Assembly: GCF_018069625.1 (NCBI RefSeq)
Contig: NZ_CP072941.1
Span: forward strand, 9,548,001 to 9,612,000
Length of the DNA stretch: 64,000 nt
Reading direction: 5' to 3'
Origin: Streptomyces yatensis
GTDB lineage: Bacteria > Actinomycetota > Actinomycetes > Streptomycetales > Streptomycetaceae
This document shows, one piece after another, positions 25,151-33,432 of the stretch; the stretch's first letter is position 1; each line of letters begins with the position of its first letter. Under the pieces are notes generated by a model. The model was not told the DNA's origin. It saw only the letters and a list, made by a program, of their open reading frames with translations, and ran no database searches. The translations under genes were made by a program, and so were the position numbers.

Positions 25151-26101
25151 ATGACCCCGCCGCTCGGGGACATCGCCCACCTCGGGCATGTCGAGCTGCT
25201 CACCCCCGACCCCGACCGCAGCCTGTGGTTCTTCACCACCATCCTCGGCCTGACCGAGAACGGCCGCTCCGGCGACTCGGTCCACCTGCGGACCTGGGAC
25301 GACTACGAACACCACAGCCTGACCCTCACCGCCCACCCGACCTCGGGCATCCGCCGCACCGCCCTGCGCGCGGCCGGTGCGGAAGCCCTCCACCGCCGGG
25401 TGCAGGAGACCGAGGCCGCCGGCCTCCCCGGGCGCTGGGTCGAGGACGAACCCGGTATCGGCCCGCTCTATGTCACCAGCGACCCCGACGGCCATGAACT
25501 CGCCCTGTACTACGAGACCGAGTGGTACGAGGCGCCGCCCGAGCTCAAGCCGGGGCTGAAGAACCAGCCCCAGGCCAAACCCGCCCACGGCGTGGGGGTG
25601 CGCCGCCTGGACCACGTCAACTTCCTCGCCTCCGACGTCGCGCCCAACGCCGCCTTCACCCGCGATGTGCTCGGCGCCCGCCCCACCGAGCAGATCGTCC
25701 TCGACAGTGGACGGCCGGCCGCCCAGTGGCTGACGTTCACCAACAAGTCCTACGACATCGTCTACACCGAGGACTGGTCGGGCTCGCGGGGCCGGCTGCA
25801 CCACATCGCGTTCGCCACCGACACCCGCGAGGACATCCTGCGCGCCGCCGATCTGTGCCTGGACAACGGCGTTCACATCGAGACCGGCCCCCACAAGCAC
25901 GCCATCCAGCAGACGTTCTTCCTCTACGTCTACGAGCCGGGCGGCAACCGCATCGAGCTGTGCAACCCGCTCACCCGCCTCGTCCTGGCCCCTGACTGGC
26001 CGCTGATCACCTGGACCCAGGCCGAGCGCGCCAAGGGCCAGGCGTGGGGTCTGAAGACCATCGAGTCCTTCCACACCCACGGCACCCCGCCGGTCGACTG
26101 A
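25151..26101 (+). CDS. Type I extradiol (catechol 2,3-dioxygenase-like) ring-cleavage dioxygenase
   Basis: 316 residues, two vicinal-oxygen-chelate domains (about 10-125 and 150-275). Only the second has the full iron triad: His155 (RRLDHVNFL), His217/218 (RLHHIAFATD) and Glu269 (GNRIELCNP), as in catechol 2,3-dioxygenases. Uses Fe(II) and O2 to open a catecholic ring beside the diol. ATG at 25151 with AAGGAG 6 bp upstream. Its partners act on oxalomesaconate-type products, which come from gallate or protocatechuate, so the true substrate may be a carboxylated catechol (inference). Confidence 0.88.
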   Translation: MTPPLGDIAHLGHVELLTPDPDRSLWFFTTILGLTENGRSGDSVHLRTWDDYEHHSLTLTAHPTSGIRRTALRAAGAEALHRRVQETEAAGLPGRWVEDEPGIGPLYVTSDPDGHELALYYETEWYEAPPELKPGLKNQPQAKPAHGVGVRRLDHVNFLASDVAPNAAFTRDVLGARPTEQIVLDSGRPAAQWLTFTNKSYDIVYTEDWSGSRGRLHHIAFATDTREDILRAADLCLDNGVHIETGPHKHAIQQTFFLYVYEPGGNRIELCNPLTRLVLAPDWPLITWTQAERAKGQAWGLKTIESFHTHGTPPVD

Positions 26102-26155
26102 CCGGCCACCCCCGAACTCGCCCGCAGGACACGCCTCCAGGACGAGAGGAATGCC

Positions 26156-27493
26156 ATGTCCTCCCTGCCCACCCCCGCCGCCCGTTCGCGCGGCACGGCA
26201 CTCGCCGCCCTCGTGGTCGCGCTGTGCTGGACAGTCGTTCTCTTCGACGGCCTCGATCTGTTCGTCTACGGTGCCGTGCTGCCCGGCATGCTCGACGACC
26301 CCGACCTCGGGCTGAGTCCCGGCCGGGCCGGTGACCTCGGCAGCTACGCCACGTTCGGCATGCTGGTGGGCGCCCTGTCGGCGGGCACCGTCACCGACTG
26401 GATCGGCCGCAAGAAGGTGATCATCGGCTGTACCACGGTGTTCTCCCTGGCCTCCGCCGTGTGTGCGATGGCCCCCACCCTCGGTGTCTTCGGCGTCGCC
26501 CGGTTCGTCGCCGGGCTGGGACTCGGCGGTCTGCTGCCCACCACCATCACCCTGGTCGCCGAATACGCCCCGCGCGGCCGTGGCAACCTCATGATCGGGC
26601 TGTTGATGACCGCCCATCAGGCGGGCGGCATCCTGGCGGCGCTGCTGGGCCTGTGGCTGGTGGAGCCGTTCGGCTGGCGTTCCGCCTTCTGGGTCGGGCT
26701 GGCCCCGCTGGTCATCGCCGTACCGCTGGTGGCGATGTTCCTCCCCGAATCCCTCGGCTTCCTCCTCGCCCGCGGCCGCACCGACGAGGCCCACCGGCTC
26801 GCCGACCGCTACCGGGTCGAGCTGCCCGCCACCGCACCGGCCCCCACCACCCGTCCCGACCGCCGCCACGCCCTCACCGCGTTGTTCCGCGACGGCCAGT
26901 GGAGGACGACCGTGCTGTTCTGGTGCGCCTCCTTCGGCGGGTTGCTCCTCGTCTACGGCGTCAGCACCTGGCTGCCGACCATGATGCGAGGCCAGGGGTA
27001 TGAACTCGGCTCCGCCCTGGCCTTCCTCATCGTCATCAACCTCGGTGGCATCGTCGGCATGCTGGTGGCCGGACGCATTGCCGACCGCTTCGGCGCCGCC
27101 CGTGTCGCGGCCGTCTGGTTCGGCTGCACCGCCATCGGCATCTATCTGCTGGGCGTCCATATGCCGCTGGCGCTCACCTACCTCGTGGTCTTCCTCACCG
27201 GTCTGTGGCTCTTCAGCGCCCAGACCATGGTCTACGCGACCGTCGCGGGACGCTCCACCGCCGAGAACCGCGCCACCGCCGTCGGCTGGACCTCCGGTAT
27301 GGGCCGCTTCGGCGCGGTCTTCGGGCCCTGGCTCGGCGGCCGGCTCGTCGCCCACGAGGCGCAGGACTGGGGCTTCACCGTGTTCGCCGCCACCGCACTG
27401 TTCGCCACCGTCATGATCGGTCTCACCGGCCTGCGTACCGTGCGGCGCACCCCGCGGGGCGGCACCGCGCGGCCCGTGTCCACCACGGGCTGA
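26156..27493 (+). CDS. Aromatic acid:H+ symporter (AAHS family MFS transporter)
   Basis: 445 residues, 12 helices. TM1 carries the AAHS motif FDGLDLFVYGAVLPGML, whose Asp residues are needed for aromatic acid transport in PcaK-type carriers (known). Loop 2-3 is GTVTDWIGRKKV. Probably imports the hydroxybenzoate that the upstream enzymes degrade. 54 bp after the dioxygenase, with AGGACGAGAGGA upstream of the ATG. Likely last gene of the aromatic operon. Confidence 0.9.
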   Translation: MSSLPTPAARSRGTALAALVVALCWTVVLFDGLDLFVYGAVLPGMLDDPDLGLSPGRAGDLGSYATFGMLVGALSAGTVTDWIGRKKVIIGCTTVFSLASAVCAMAPTLGVFGVARFVAGLGLGGLLPTTITLVAEYAPRGRGNLMIGLLMTAHQAGGILAALLGLWLVEPFGWRSAFWVGLAPLVIAVPLVAMFLPESLGFLLARGRTDEAHRLADRYRVELPATAPAPTTRPDRRHALTALFRDGQWRTTVLFWCASFGGLLLVYGVSTWLPTMMRGQGYELGSALAFLIVINLGGIVGMLVAGRIADRFGAARVAAVWFGCTAIGIYLLGVHMPLALTYLVVFLTGLWLFSAQTMVYATVAGRSTAENRATAVGWTSGMGRFGAVFGPWLGGRLVAHEAQDWGFTVFAATALFATVMIGLTGLRTVRRTPRGGTARPVSTTG

Positions 27494-27549
27494 CCGCGCC
27501 GCACAGCGGGGCCACAGGAACGTCCCATCTCACTGAAAGGTTCGCCGTC

Positions 27550-27555
27550 TAGTCT
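27550..27555 (+). promoter_or_regulatory. -10 box (TAGTCT) for a leaderless transcript
   Basis: Lies 6 bp before the ATG at 27562; no Shine-Dalgarno exists. Spacing places the transcription start on or next to the ATG. Confidence 0.4.
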
Positions 27556-27561
27556 CCGGGC

Positions 27562-28470
27562 ATGCCCATGACGCGCTCCACGGACGAGGCACTGGCACGG
27601 GCCGCCGTGCTCGCCCTGATCGCCCAGGCGGAGCTGACGCCCAAACCGGGCCTCGCCGACACCCGCGATCTGCGGGCCCGCGCCACCGGTACGGATCTGC
27701 TCGCACTGCGCTGGTCGGCCAAGGCGCTGGCGCCCGGATTCGCGGCCATGGCCGCCGCCGCCCGCCGTCCCGGGGAGCCGTCCCGGGCGCTGCGCGAGGA
27801 GCTGGGTGCCATCGGCCGCTGCGCCGAGTGGACGATGGCGCGGGCCGGTGGCGGCGCGGCCACCGGACCCCTTCACCATGGCGCACTGTGGGTGATGGGC
27901 CTGCTGGTGGCGGCCGCCGCGCTGCGGCCCGGCGCCGGGCCCGGGGAGGTGACCGCCACCGCCAAGCGGATCGCGGACCACCCCGACCGCGGCGCACCGC
28001 GCCGGCCCTCACCGGGCTCGCAGGTCTCGGTCACCTACGGGGCGCCGGGGGTGCGCGGTGAGGCACGGGCCGCGTTTCCCCATGTGCGCCGCGCCCTGGA
28101 CGCCCTGTCCCGGGCGCGCACGGCGGGGGCCACCGAGAGCCAGGCGCGCCTGGACGCGCTGCTCACCGTGATGAGCACCCTCCAGGACACCGGCCCGCTG
28201 TACCGGGCGGGCCCGCCAGGCCTGCGACGGGTCAAGGAGGGGGCGCATACCGTGCTCGAGGCGGGTGGCGCCGCCACGCCCGAGGGAGCCGCCGCCCTGG
28301 CCGCGCTGGACGCGGACCTGCGTGAGCTGGGCATCGCACCGCGCGGAAGCGCCGTACTGCTCGCGGGGGCCCTGTTCCTGGACGGTCTCGCGGTGGAGGG
28401 TCTCCCGGTGCACGGTCTCCCGGCACCGGCGGGTCATGGCCTCGCCCGTGCGGCGCCGCCCCTCGGCTGA
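27562..28470 (+). CDS. Triphosphoribosyl-dephospho-CoA synthase-like protein (CitG/MdcB family)
   Basis: 302 residues. Family pattern at the N-terminus: AELTPKPGLADTRDLRARATGTD, then LHHGALWVMGLLVAAAAL and SPGSQVSVTYGAPGVRGEARAAFP. These enzymes make the prosthetic-group precursor for malonate or citrate lyase acyl-carrier subunits. The usual GAHxDM after the PKPG motif is degenerate (TGTDLLAL), so catalysis may differ. No malonate or citrate decarboxylase subunits occur in the window, so the gene is orphaned here. No ribosome site; TAGTCT 6 bp upstream suggests a leaderless mRNA. Confidence 0.78.
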   Translation: MPMTRSTDEALARAAVLALIAQAELTPKPGLADTRDLRARATGTDLLALRWSAKALAPGFAAMAAAARRPGEPSRALREELGAIGRCAEWTMARAGGGAATGPLHHGALWVMGLLVAAAALRPGAGPGEVTATAKRIADHPDRGAPRRPSPGSQVSVTYGAPGVRGEARAAFPHVRRALDALSRARTAGATESQARLDALLTVMSTLQDTGPLYRAGPPGLRRVKEGAHTVLEAGGAATPEGAAALAALDADLRELGIAPRGSAVLLAGALFLDGLAVEGLPVHGLPAPAGHGLARAAPPLG

Positions 28471-28476
28471 GGTGGG

Positions 28477-29127
28477 TCAGTCGTTCGCCGGCGTCGTCAG
28501 GCCGTGGCGGTGGAGGAAGGCGTCCACGAGACGGTCGGTGAAGTCCTGGCCCACGGGTTCGTCGGTCACCAGTACGCGGTAGTAGAGGGGGCCGGTGAGC
28601 TGGTCGGTCTCGGCGGTCAGGTCCAGGCCGGGTGGCAACTCCCCGCGCTCCATGGCCCGTTCCAGCGGGAGGCGGTCGCGGCGGCGCTGGTCGTCGAGGT
28701 ACCGGGACCGGAAGTCCCGGGCGAACGCCGGATCGTGCTGCGCCTGGGCCACCAGGGCCTTGAAGACCGCGCCGGCGTCGGACGCGCTGAGGAACCCGGC
28801 CAGATCGGACAGATAGCTGCGCAGGTCAAGGGCGAGAGCACCGCGGTCGCGCACGGGCAGGTCCTCGGCCACGTCCTGGAGGAAGGCGTCCATCAGGACG
28901 TCGGTCTTGGTGCTCCACCAGCGGTAGATCGTCTGCTTGGCGACCCCGGCCCGGCCGGCGATGCCCTCCATGGTGACGCCCGCGAACCCCTTCTCGGCCA
29001 GCAGATCGTCCGCCGCGTTCAGCACCGCCAGCCGGGCCTGCTCACTGCGCCCGTGCCGGTTGCCGTGGTGGCGCGGTGCCGGTCGGTCGGTGCCGCTCGT
29101 CCCGGCGGTCTGTGTCGCGCGTGCCAT
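28477..29127 (-). CDS. TetR-family transcriptional regulator
   Basis: 216 residues from ATG 29127, GGAGG 5 bp upstream. Typical TetR helix-turn-helix: LNAADDLLAEKGFAGVTMEGIAGRAGVAKQTIYRWW, followed by a helical ligand domain with the C-terminal Gly/Pro-rich TetR_C pattern (ERGELPPGLDLTAETDQLTGPLYYRVLV). Ends 6 bp from the convergent CitG-like gene. No obvious target next to it; the small repeat-protein gene is upstream on the same strand. Confidence 0.88.
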   Translation of the reverse strand: MARATQTAGTSGTDRPAPRHHGNRHGRSEQARLAVLNAADDLLAEKGFAGVTMEGIAGRAGVAKQTIYRWWSTKTDVLMDAFLQDVAEDLPVRDRGALALDLRSYLSDLAGFLSASDAGAVFKALVAQAQHDPAFARDFRSRYLDDQRRRDRLPLERAMERGELPPGLDLTAETDQLTGPLYYRVLVTDEPVGQDFTDRLVDAFLHRHGLTTPAND

Positions 29128-29191
29128 CTCGCCTCCCCGGTCAGGATCAGGATAGCCGCGACCCAGGGCCGCTCCGCCCGCCCGCACAGCT

Positions 29192-29231
29192 GGGCCCGCC
29201 GACCGGTGGGACATGACCGGCGGGCGGGCCC
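29192..29231 (-). terminator. Hairpin terminator of the small repeat-protein gene
   Basis: 16-nt arms 29192-29207 and 29216-29231 pair at 14 of 16 positions with an 8-nt loop. It begins 20 bp after the stop of the 57-residue gene on the - strand. Confidence 0.6.
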
Positions 29232-29250
29232 GGGCGCCGAGAGGCGGTGT

Positions 29251-29424
29251 CTAATCCCACCGTTCCCCTTCGGCCTGTGAAGGAGTCGTCCTCTGCACGT
29301 CGGGGTGGCCGGTGTCCCGTTCGTCGTCGCGCTCGCCCTCGGCCTGCGAGGGGGTCGTCCACGGCACGTCCGGGTGGCCGGTTTCCCGTTTGCGTTCGGT
29401 GTGGGAGGGGGCTGGCTCGGTCAT
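29251..29424 (-). CDS. 57-residue hydrophilic protein with an internal 19-residue duplication
   Basis: ATG at 29424 with GGAGG 6 bp upstream; stop at 29251, hairpin just downstream. The protein starts MTEPAPSHTERKR and then has two near-identical segments, ETGHPDVPWTTPSQAEGER and DTGHPDVQRTTPSQAEGER, followed by WD. No Cys, no membrane segment, very charged, so it is probably disordered. The gene is real by its signals: strong ribosome site, terminator, and conservation of protein between the two copies despite synonymous changes. I recognise no family or function. Confidence 0.72.
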   Translation of the reverse strand: MTEPAPSHTERKRETGHPDVPWTTPSQAEGERDDERDTGHPDVQRTTPSQAEGERWD

Positions 29425-29549
29425 GTGATGCCTCCGCTCCTAGTGCGGACGATGCCGATTTTACGCCTGAATGTCCAGGTTGGCGCAGTGCGGCCGAGCC
29501 GGCGGGCTCCCATGCCCTGATGTCGATCGTGATGTCGGTATGTACATGA

Positions 29550-29565
29550 GTATGTCTAGACCAGT
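29550..29565. promoter_or_regulatory. DasR-like operator (dre) upstream of the GH64/GH76 pair
   Basis: The right part GTCTAGACCAGT (29554-29565) matches the dre consensus exactly over 12 bases; the left four bases do not. It is about 97 bp before the GH64 ATG. DasR controls chitin/GlcNAc genes in streptomycetes (known). Confidence 0.5.
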
Positions 29566-29661
29566 GTCATGTTCACTGCCATGATGACCCCGCACCCCTC
29601 AGCACCATGAGTCCCCATTCCCCCCGCTGACGCGGCCGTCCCGCCGCGCGAGAGGTGATGT

Positions 29662-30870
29662 ATGTCCAGACGCGTCTCCACCCGATTCCGGACCCTGCCC
29701 TGCTGGGTATCAGCCCTGCTGCTCACCCTGGGCATGTCGGCGCTGGCCCCCGAGGCGTCCGCCCGGACGGCCGTGCCGAGCACGATTCCGCTGAAGTTCA
29801 CCAACAACTCCGGGCGCGGCGACCAGATCTACGTCTATACGATCGGCACCCTGCTCTCGACCGGCCAGCAGGGCTGGGCCGACGCCTCCGGGACCTTCCA
29901 CCCCTGGCCCGCCGGCGGCAACCCGCCCACCCCGGCCCCCGACGCGTCGATCGCCGGTCCGGCGGGCGGCCAGGCCTTGACGATCCGCATCCCGAAGCTT
30001 TCCGGCCGGGTCTACTTCTCCTACGGCCAGAAGCTGGACTTCCGGCTCACCACCGGCGGCCTGGTGCAGCCCGCCGTGCAGAACCCCTCCGATCCCAACC
30101 GGAACATCCTGTTCAACTGGAGCGAGTTCACCCTCGACGACTCCGGCCTGTACATCAACAGCACCCAGGTCGACATGTTCTCCGCGCCCTACGCGGTGGG
30201 CGTGCAGGGTGCCGACGGCGGCGTGAAGAGCGCCGGCCACCTCAAGCCCGGCGGCTACAACGGCGTCTTCAACGCACTGCGCGCCCAGCCCGGCGGCTGG
30301 GCGGGCCTCATCCAGACCCGCCCGGACGGCACCCTCCTGCGGGCCCTCGCGCCCGGGCACGGCATCGAGGCGGGCGGGCTGCCCGCCAACACGATGGACA
30401 ACTACATCAACCGGGTGTGGCAGAAGTACACCAGCTCCACCCTGACGGTCACGCCCTTCGCCGACCGGCCGAACACCAAGTACTTCGGGCGGGTCTCCGG
30501 CGACGTCATGAACTTCACCAACGGCGCAGGAGCCGTGGTCACCAGCTTCCAGAAGCCGGACTCCGACTCCGTCTTCGGCTGCTACAAGCGCCTGGACGCA
30601 CCCAACGACCAGGTGCGCGGCCCGATTTCGCGGACCCTGTGCGCCGGCTACAACCGCACGACCCTGCTCACCAACTCCAACCAGCCCGACACCAGCGACG
30701 CCGGGTTCTACACCGACGCCGTGACCAACCAGTACGCCCGGGCGATCCACGCCCAGATGGCCGACGGCAAGGCGTACGCCTTCGCCTTCGACGACGTCGG
30801 CCAGCACGAGTCGCTCGTCCACGACGGCAATCCGCAGCAGGCGTCCATCACCCTGGACCCCTTCAACTAG
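29662..30870 (+). CDS. Secreted beta-1,3-glucanase, family GH64 (thaumatin-like fold)
   Basis: 402 residues. Signal peptide WVSALLLTLGMSALAPEASA. Mature part begins with beta-sandwich IPLKFTNNSGRGDQIYVYTIG. The catalytic pair Glu155 (FNWSEFTLDD) and Asp171 (STQVDMFSAPYAVGV) matches laminaripentaose-producing GH64 enzymes. Two Cys (in FGCYKRL and TLCAGYN) may form a disulfide. Degrades fungal cell-wall beta-1,3-glucan. GAGAGGTGATGT precedes the ATG. GH76 follows after 18 bp, so they form an operon against yeast or fungal walls. Confidence 0.93.
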   Translation: MSRRVSTRFRTLPCWVSALLLTLGMSALAPEASARTAVPSTIPLKFTNNSGRGDQIYVYTIGTLLSTGQQGWADASGTFHPWPAGGNPPTPAPDASIAGPAGGQALTIRIPKLSGRVYFSYGQKLDFRLTTGGLVQPAVQNPSDPNRNILFNWSEFTLDDSGLYINSTQVDMFSAPYAVGVQGADGGVKSAGHLKPGGYNGVFNALRAQPGGWAGLIQTRPDGTLLRALAPGHGIEAGGLPANTMDNYINRVWQKYTSSTLTVTPFADRPNTKYFGRVSGDVMNFTNGAGAVVTSFQKPDSDSVFGCYKRLDAPNDQVRGPISRTLCAGYNRTTLLTNSNQPDTSDAGFYTDAVTNQYARAIHAQMADGKAYAFAFDDVGQHESLVHDGNPQQASITLDPFN

Positions 30871-30888
30871 ACCGGCAGGAGGCATGGC

Positions 30889-32355
30889 ATGAGACGCACC
30901 AGACCGCTGCGCACCCGCCTGGCCGCCCTCGCCACCGGAGCAATCGCCCTGCTGGCCACGCAGTTCCTCCCGGCCACGGCCGAGGCGGCGCCGTCCGCCA
31001 CCATCTGCAACAAGTACTGCGACGCCCGTGACCCGGCGCTCGCCCCGCAGGGCCGCAACCCCGTGACCGCCACCCTCTTCTCCCGCTCCATCGCCCTGCA
31101 CTTCGACGACGCCGACGCGATGGGCTGGGCCTCCATCGACAACGGCAGCCCCGGCGACGAGGTGTGGCTGGACCGCTCGTTCGACGGCGGCCGTAGCTGG
31201 TCCTCGGGCAGCCGCCTCGGCAACACCGCCATCCCGTCCGGACAGCGGGGCCGGCGCACCCTCATGTACAACGTGGACGACTGGGGCGCCCATGGCGTCG
31301 GCGCGCTGCGGGCCTGCGGCAAGGCCGGTGACCGCCCCGACATCGCCTGTACCCCCTGGGCCCGTACGACCTGGAACGCGTGGGACCGCCGTACGGCCGC
31401 CGCCACCGCGCAGATGGCGTTCTACTCCTACGGGACCGGGCTGTTCTCCACCACCGGCTGGTGGAACTCGGCCAACGCCCTCACGGCCGTCATCGACAAC
31501 ATCCGCGTCTCGGGCATGCACAGCTATGAATACGCGATCGCCCGCACCTACGACCTCAACCTCGGTGCGCAGGGCGGGCAGTTCCGCAACGACTACATCG
31601 ACGACACCGGCTGGTGGGGCCTGGCCTGGGTGGCTGCCTACGACCTCACCGGGGACTCCCGCTATCTCGCCACCGCCCGCGCCGACGCCGACTACATGGC
31701 CTCCTACTGGGACTCCACCTGTGGCGGCGGTGTGTGGTGGAGCACCGCGAAGACCTACAAGAACGCCATCGCCAACTCCCTCTACCTCCAGCTGAACGCC
31801 GCCCTGCACAACCGGATCCCCGGCGACAGCGCCTACCTCCAGCGGGCGAAGGCGGAGTGGAGCTGGTTCCAGGGCACCGGCATGGTGAACGGGTCGAACC
31901 TGGTCAACGACGGCATCGACCTGGGCAGCTGCAAGAACAACGGCCAACCGGTCTGGTCCTACAACCAGGGCGTACTGCTCGGCGGCCTCACCGAGCTGTA
32001 CAAGGCCACCGGGGACGGTGCCGTGCTGGACACGGCCCGCCGCATCGGCACCGCCGCCACCACCTCGTCCCAGCTCAACACGGCCGACGGCATCCTCAAG
32101 GACCCCTGCGAGACCGGCGACTGCGGTGCCGACGGCCCGTCCTTCAAAGGCGCCCATGTGCGGGGGCTGGCCAAGCTGAACGCGGCCCTGCCCGGCCACC
32201 CCTTCACGGCCTATCTCAAACGGCAGGCCGACCGCGCCTACGCCGCCGACCGCAACGCCCTGGACCAGTACGGGCTGCGCTGGTCAGGACCGCTGGACAA
32301 GACCGACGCGGCGCGACAGCACAGCGCACTGGACCTGATGAACGCGGCCCCCTAG
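30889..32355 (+). CDS. Secreted GH76 endo-alpha-1,6-mannanase-like enzyme
   Basis: 488 residues. Sec signal ([21 protein letters not shown]). Alpha/alpha-6 barrel. Adjacent catalytic Asp238-Asp239 in [15 protein letters not shown] is the GH76 hallmark. N-terminal ~130 residues ([29 protein letters not shown]) form an extra beta-rich module, not a standard part of the barrel. Acts on the alpha-1,6-mannan backbone of fungal mannoproteins. Coexpressed with GH64 (18-bp gap; RBS GGCAGGAGG). Ends 14 bp from the convergent oxidoreductase. Confidence 0.9.
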   Translation: MRRTRPLRTRLAALATGAIALLATQFLPATAEAAPSATICNKYCDARDPALAPQGRNPVTATLFSRSIALHFDDADAMGWASIDNGSPGDEVWLDRSFDGGRSWSSGSRLGNTAIPSGQRGRRTLMYNVDDWGAHGVGALRACGKAGDRPDIACTPWARTTWNAWDRRTAAATAQMAFYSYGTGLFSTTGWWNSANALTAVIDNIRVSGMHSYEYAIARTYDLNLGAQGGQFRNDYIDDTGWWGLAWVAAYDLTGDSRYLATARADADYMASYWDSTCGGGVWWSTAKTYKNAIANSLYLQLNAALHNRIPGDSAYLQRAKAEWSWFQGTGMVNGSNLVNDGIDLGSCKNNGQPVWSYNQGVLLGGLTELYKATGDGAVLDTARRIGTAATTSSQLNTADGILKDPCETGDCGADGPSFKGAHVRGLAKLNAALPGHPFTAYLKRQADRAYAADRNALDQYGLRWSGPLDKTDAARQHSALDLMNAAP

Positions 32356-32369
32356 CCGGGCGGCGACCG

Positions 32370-33278
32370 TCAGGGCCGCAGGACGAGCTTGCCGCGGCTG
32401 TGGCCGGCCTCGCTCTGCTCATGGGCTTCGGCGGCGTCGGCGAGCGGGAAGCTCCGCACGATGGGCACCCGCAGCCCGCCCTCCGCGGCGAGCCGGGCGT
32501 AGCCGGCGATGGCCTCCAGGGGGCGGTTGCCGCCGCCTCCGGAGAAGGTGACACCGAAATCGGCGGCCGCGGGGTCGGCGATGGTGACGATGCGGTCGGT
32601 CGTGCCGCCCCGCAGCTCGATCGAGACGGGCAGGGCGCCCTGGCCGGCCGCGTCGTAGACGGCGTCGACACCGTTGGGGGCCACGGCGCGCACCCGCTCG
32701 GCCAGACCCTCGCCGTACGCCACGGGGATCGCGCCGAGCGAGCGCAGATAGTCGTGGTTCGTGGGGGAGGCGGTGCCGATGACGGTGGCGCCCCGGTCCA
32801 CCGCGAGCTGGACGCCGACCCCGCCGACCGCACCGGCGGCCCCGTGCAGCAGCAGGGTCTCGCCCTCCGCGAGCCGCAGGAGGTCGAGGACGCGTGCCGA
32901 GGTCTCGGTCGCCACGGGCAGCGCGGCGGCCGTCTCCCAGTCGAGCCCGGCCGGTTTGGGCGCGATATCGGTGGCCAGGGCATACGGGGCGTAGGCGCCG
33001 GTGTCCGTCCAGCCCAGCACCTCGTCACCCACCGACCAAGCGGTGACCCCCTCGCCGACCTCGTCGACGAGCCCGGCCGCCTCCGTACCGGGGATCGCGG
33101 GGAAGGCGGCCGGGCCCATCTGCGGCATCCAGCCGCGGCGGATCTTGTAGTCGATCGGGTTCACACCGGCGGCCATGACCTTCAGCCGCACCTGCCCGGG
33201 ACCCGGATGGGGCTCCTCCGTCTCCTTCAGCCGCAGCACTTCGGGGCCGCCGTACTCCTCGTAGACGATCGCCTTCAT
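32370..33278 (-). CDS. NADPH:quinone reductase/zinc-less medium-chain oxidoreductase
   Basis: 302 residues. Begins MKAIVYEEYGGPEVL, the common opening of quinone-oxidoreductase-like medium-chain reductases. Nucleotide-binding GAAGAVGGVGVQLAVDRGATVIG follows. No Cys/His zinc ligands of alcohol dehydrogenases, so classed as QOR-like. The ATG at 33278 has GGGAG upstream. A much longer open frame through its start exists on the - strand, but it runs across two opposite genes and is rejected. Divergent from the ATPase-LuxR gene with a perfect hairpin between. Confidence 0.85.
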   Translation of the reverse strand: MKAIVYEEYGGPEVLRLKETEEPHPGPGQVRLKVMAAGVNPIDYKIRRGWMPQMGPAAFPAIPGTEAAGLVDEVGEGVTAWSVGDEVLGWTDTGAYAPYALATDIAPKPAGLDWETAAALPVATETSARVLDLLRLAEGETLLLHGAAGAVGGVGVQLAVDRGATVIGTASPTNHDYLRSLGAIPVAYGEGLAERVRAVAPNGVDAVYDAAGQGALPVSIELRGGTTDRIVTIADPAAADFGVTFSGGGGNRPLEAIAGYARLAAEGGLRVPIVRSFPLADAAEAHEQSEAGHSRGKLVLRP

Positions 33279-33352
33279 CTCTCTCACTCCCGTCAGCCCC
33301 CTCGAGAGGGCGTTTGTAGCGACAACGCCATCCTCGGCCGGGACATGCCCCT

Positions 33353-33402
33353 CCCCGGCCGTTCCTTCGGCCGGTTCCATCCGGCCGAAGGAACGGCCGG
33401 GG
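33353..33402. repeat. Perfect 22-bp inverted repeat with 6-bp loop in a divergent promoter
   Basis: Arms 33353-33374 and 33381-33402 are exact reverse complements; loop TTCCAT. The element lies between two divergent starts (33278 and 33433), so it is not a tail-to-tail terminator. Its right arm ends 17 bp before the TACGCT box, so it covers the -35 position of the rightward gene. Confidence 0.8.
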
Positions 33403-33419
33403 CCGCGAAGAGGGCCCAT

Positions 33420-33425
33420 TACGCT
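33420..33425 (+). promoter_or_regulatory. -10 box (TACGCT) for a leaderless transcript
   Basis: 7 bp before ATG 33433; no ribosome site present. The expected -35 would fall at the right end of the 22-bp inverted repeat. Confidence 0.4.
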
Positions 33426-33432
33426 GACGGAC

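Noticed and set aside
25133..27355. Long - strand frame antisense to the dioxygenase and transporter
   Set aside because: Low-complexity Gly/Glu/His-rich translation with no motif; a shadow of real + strand genes.
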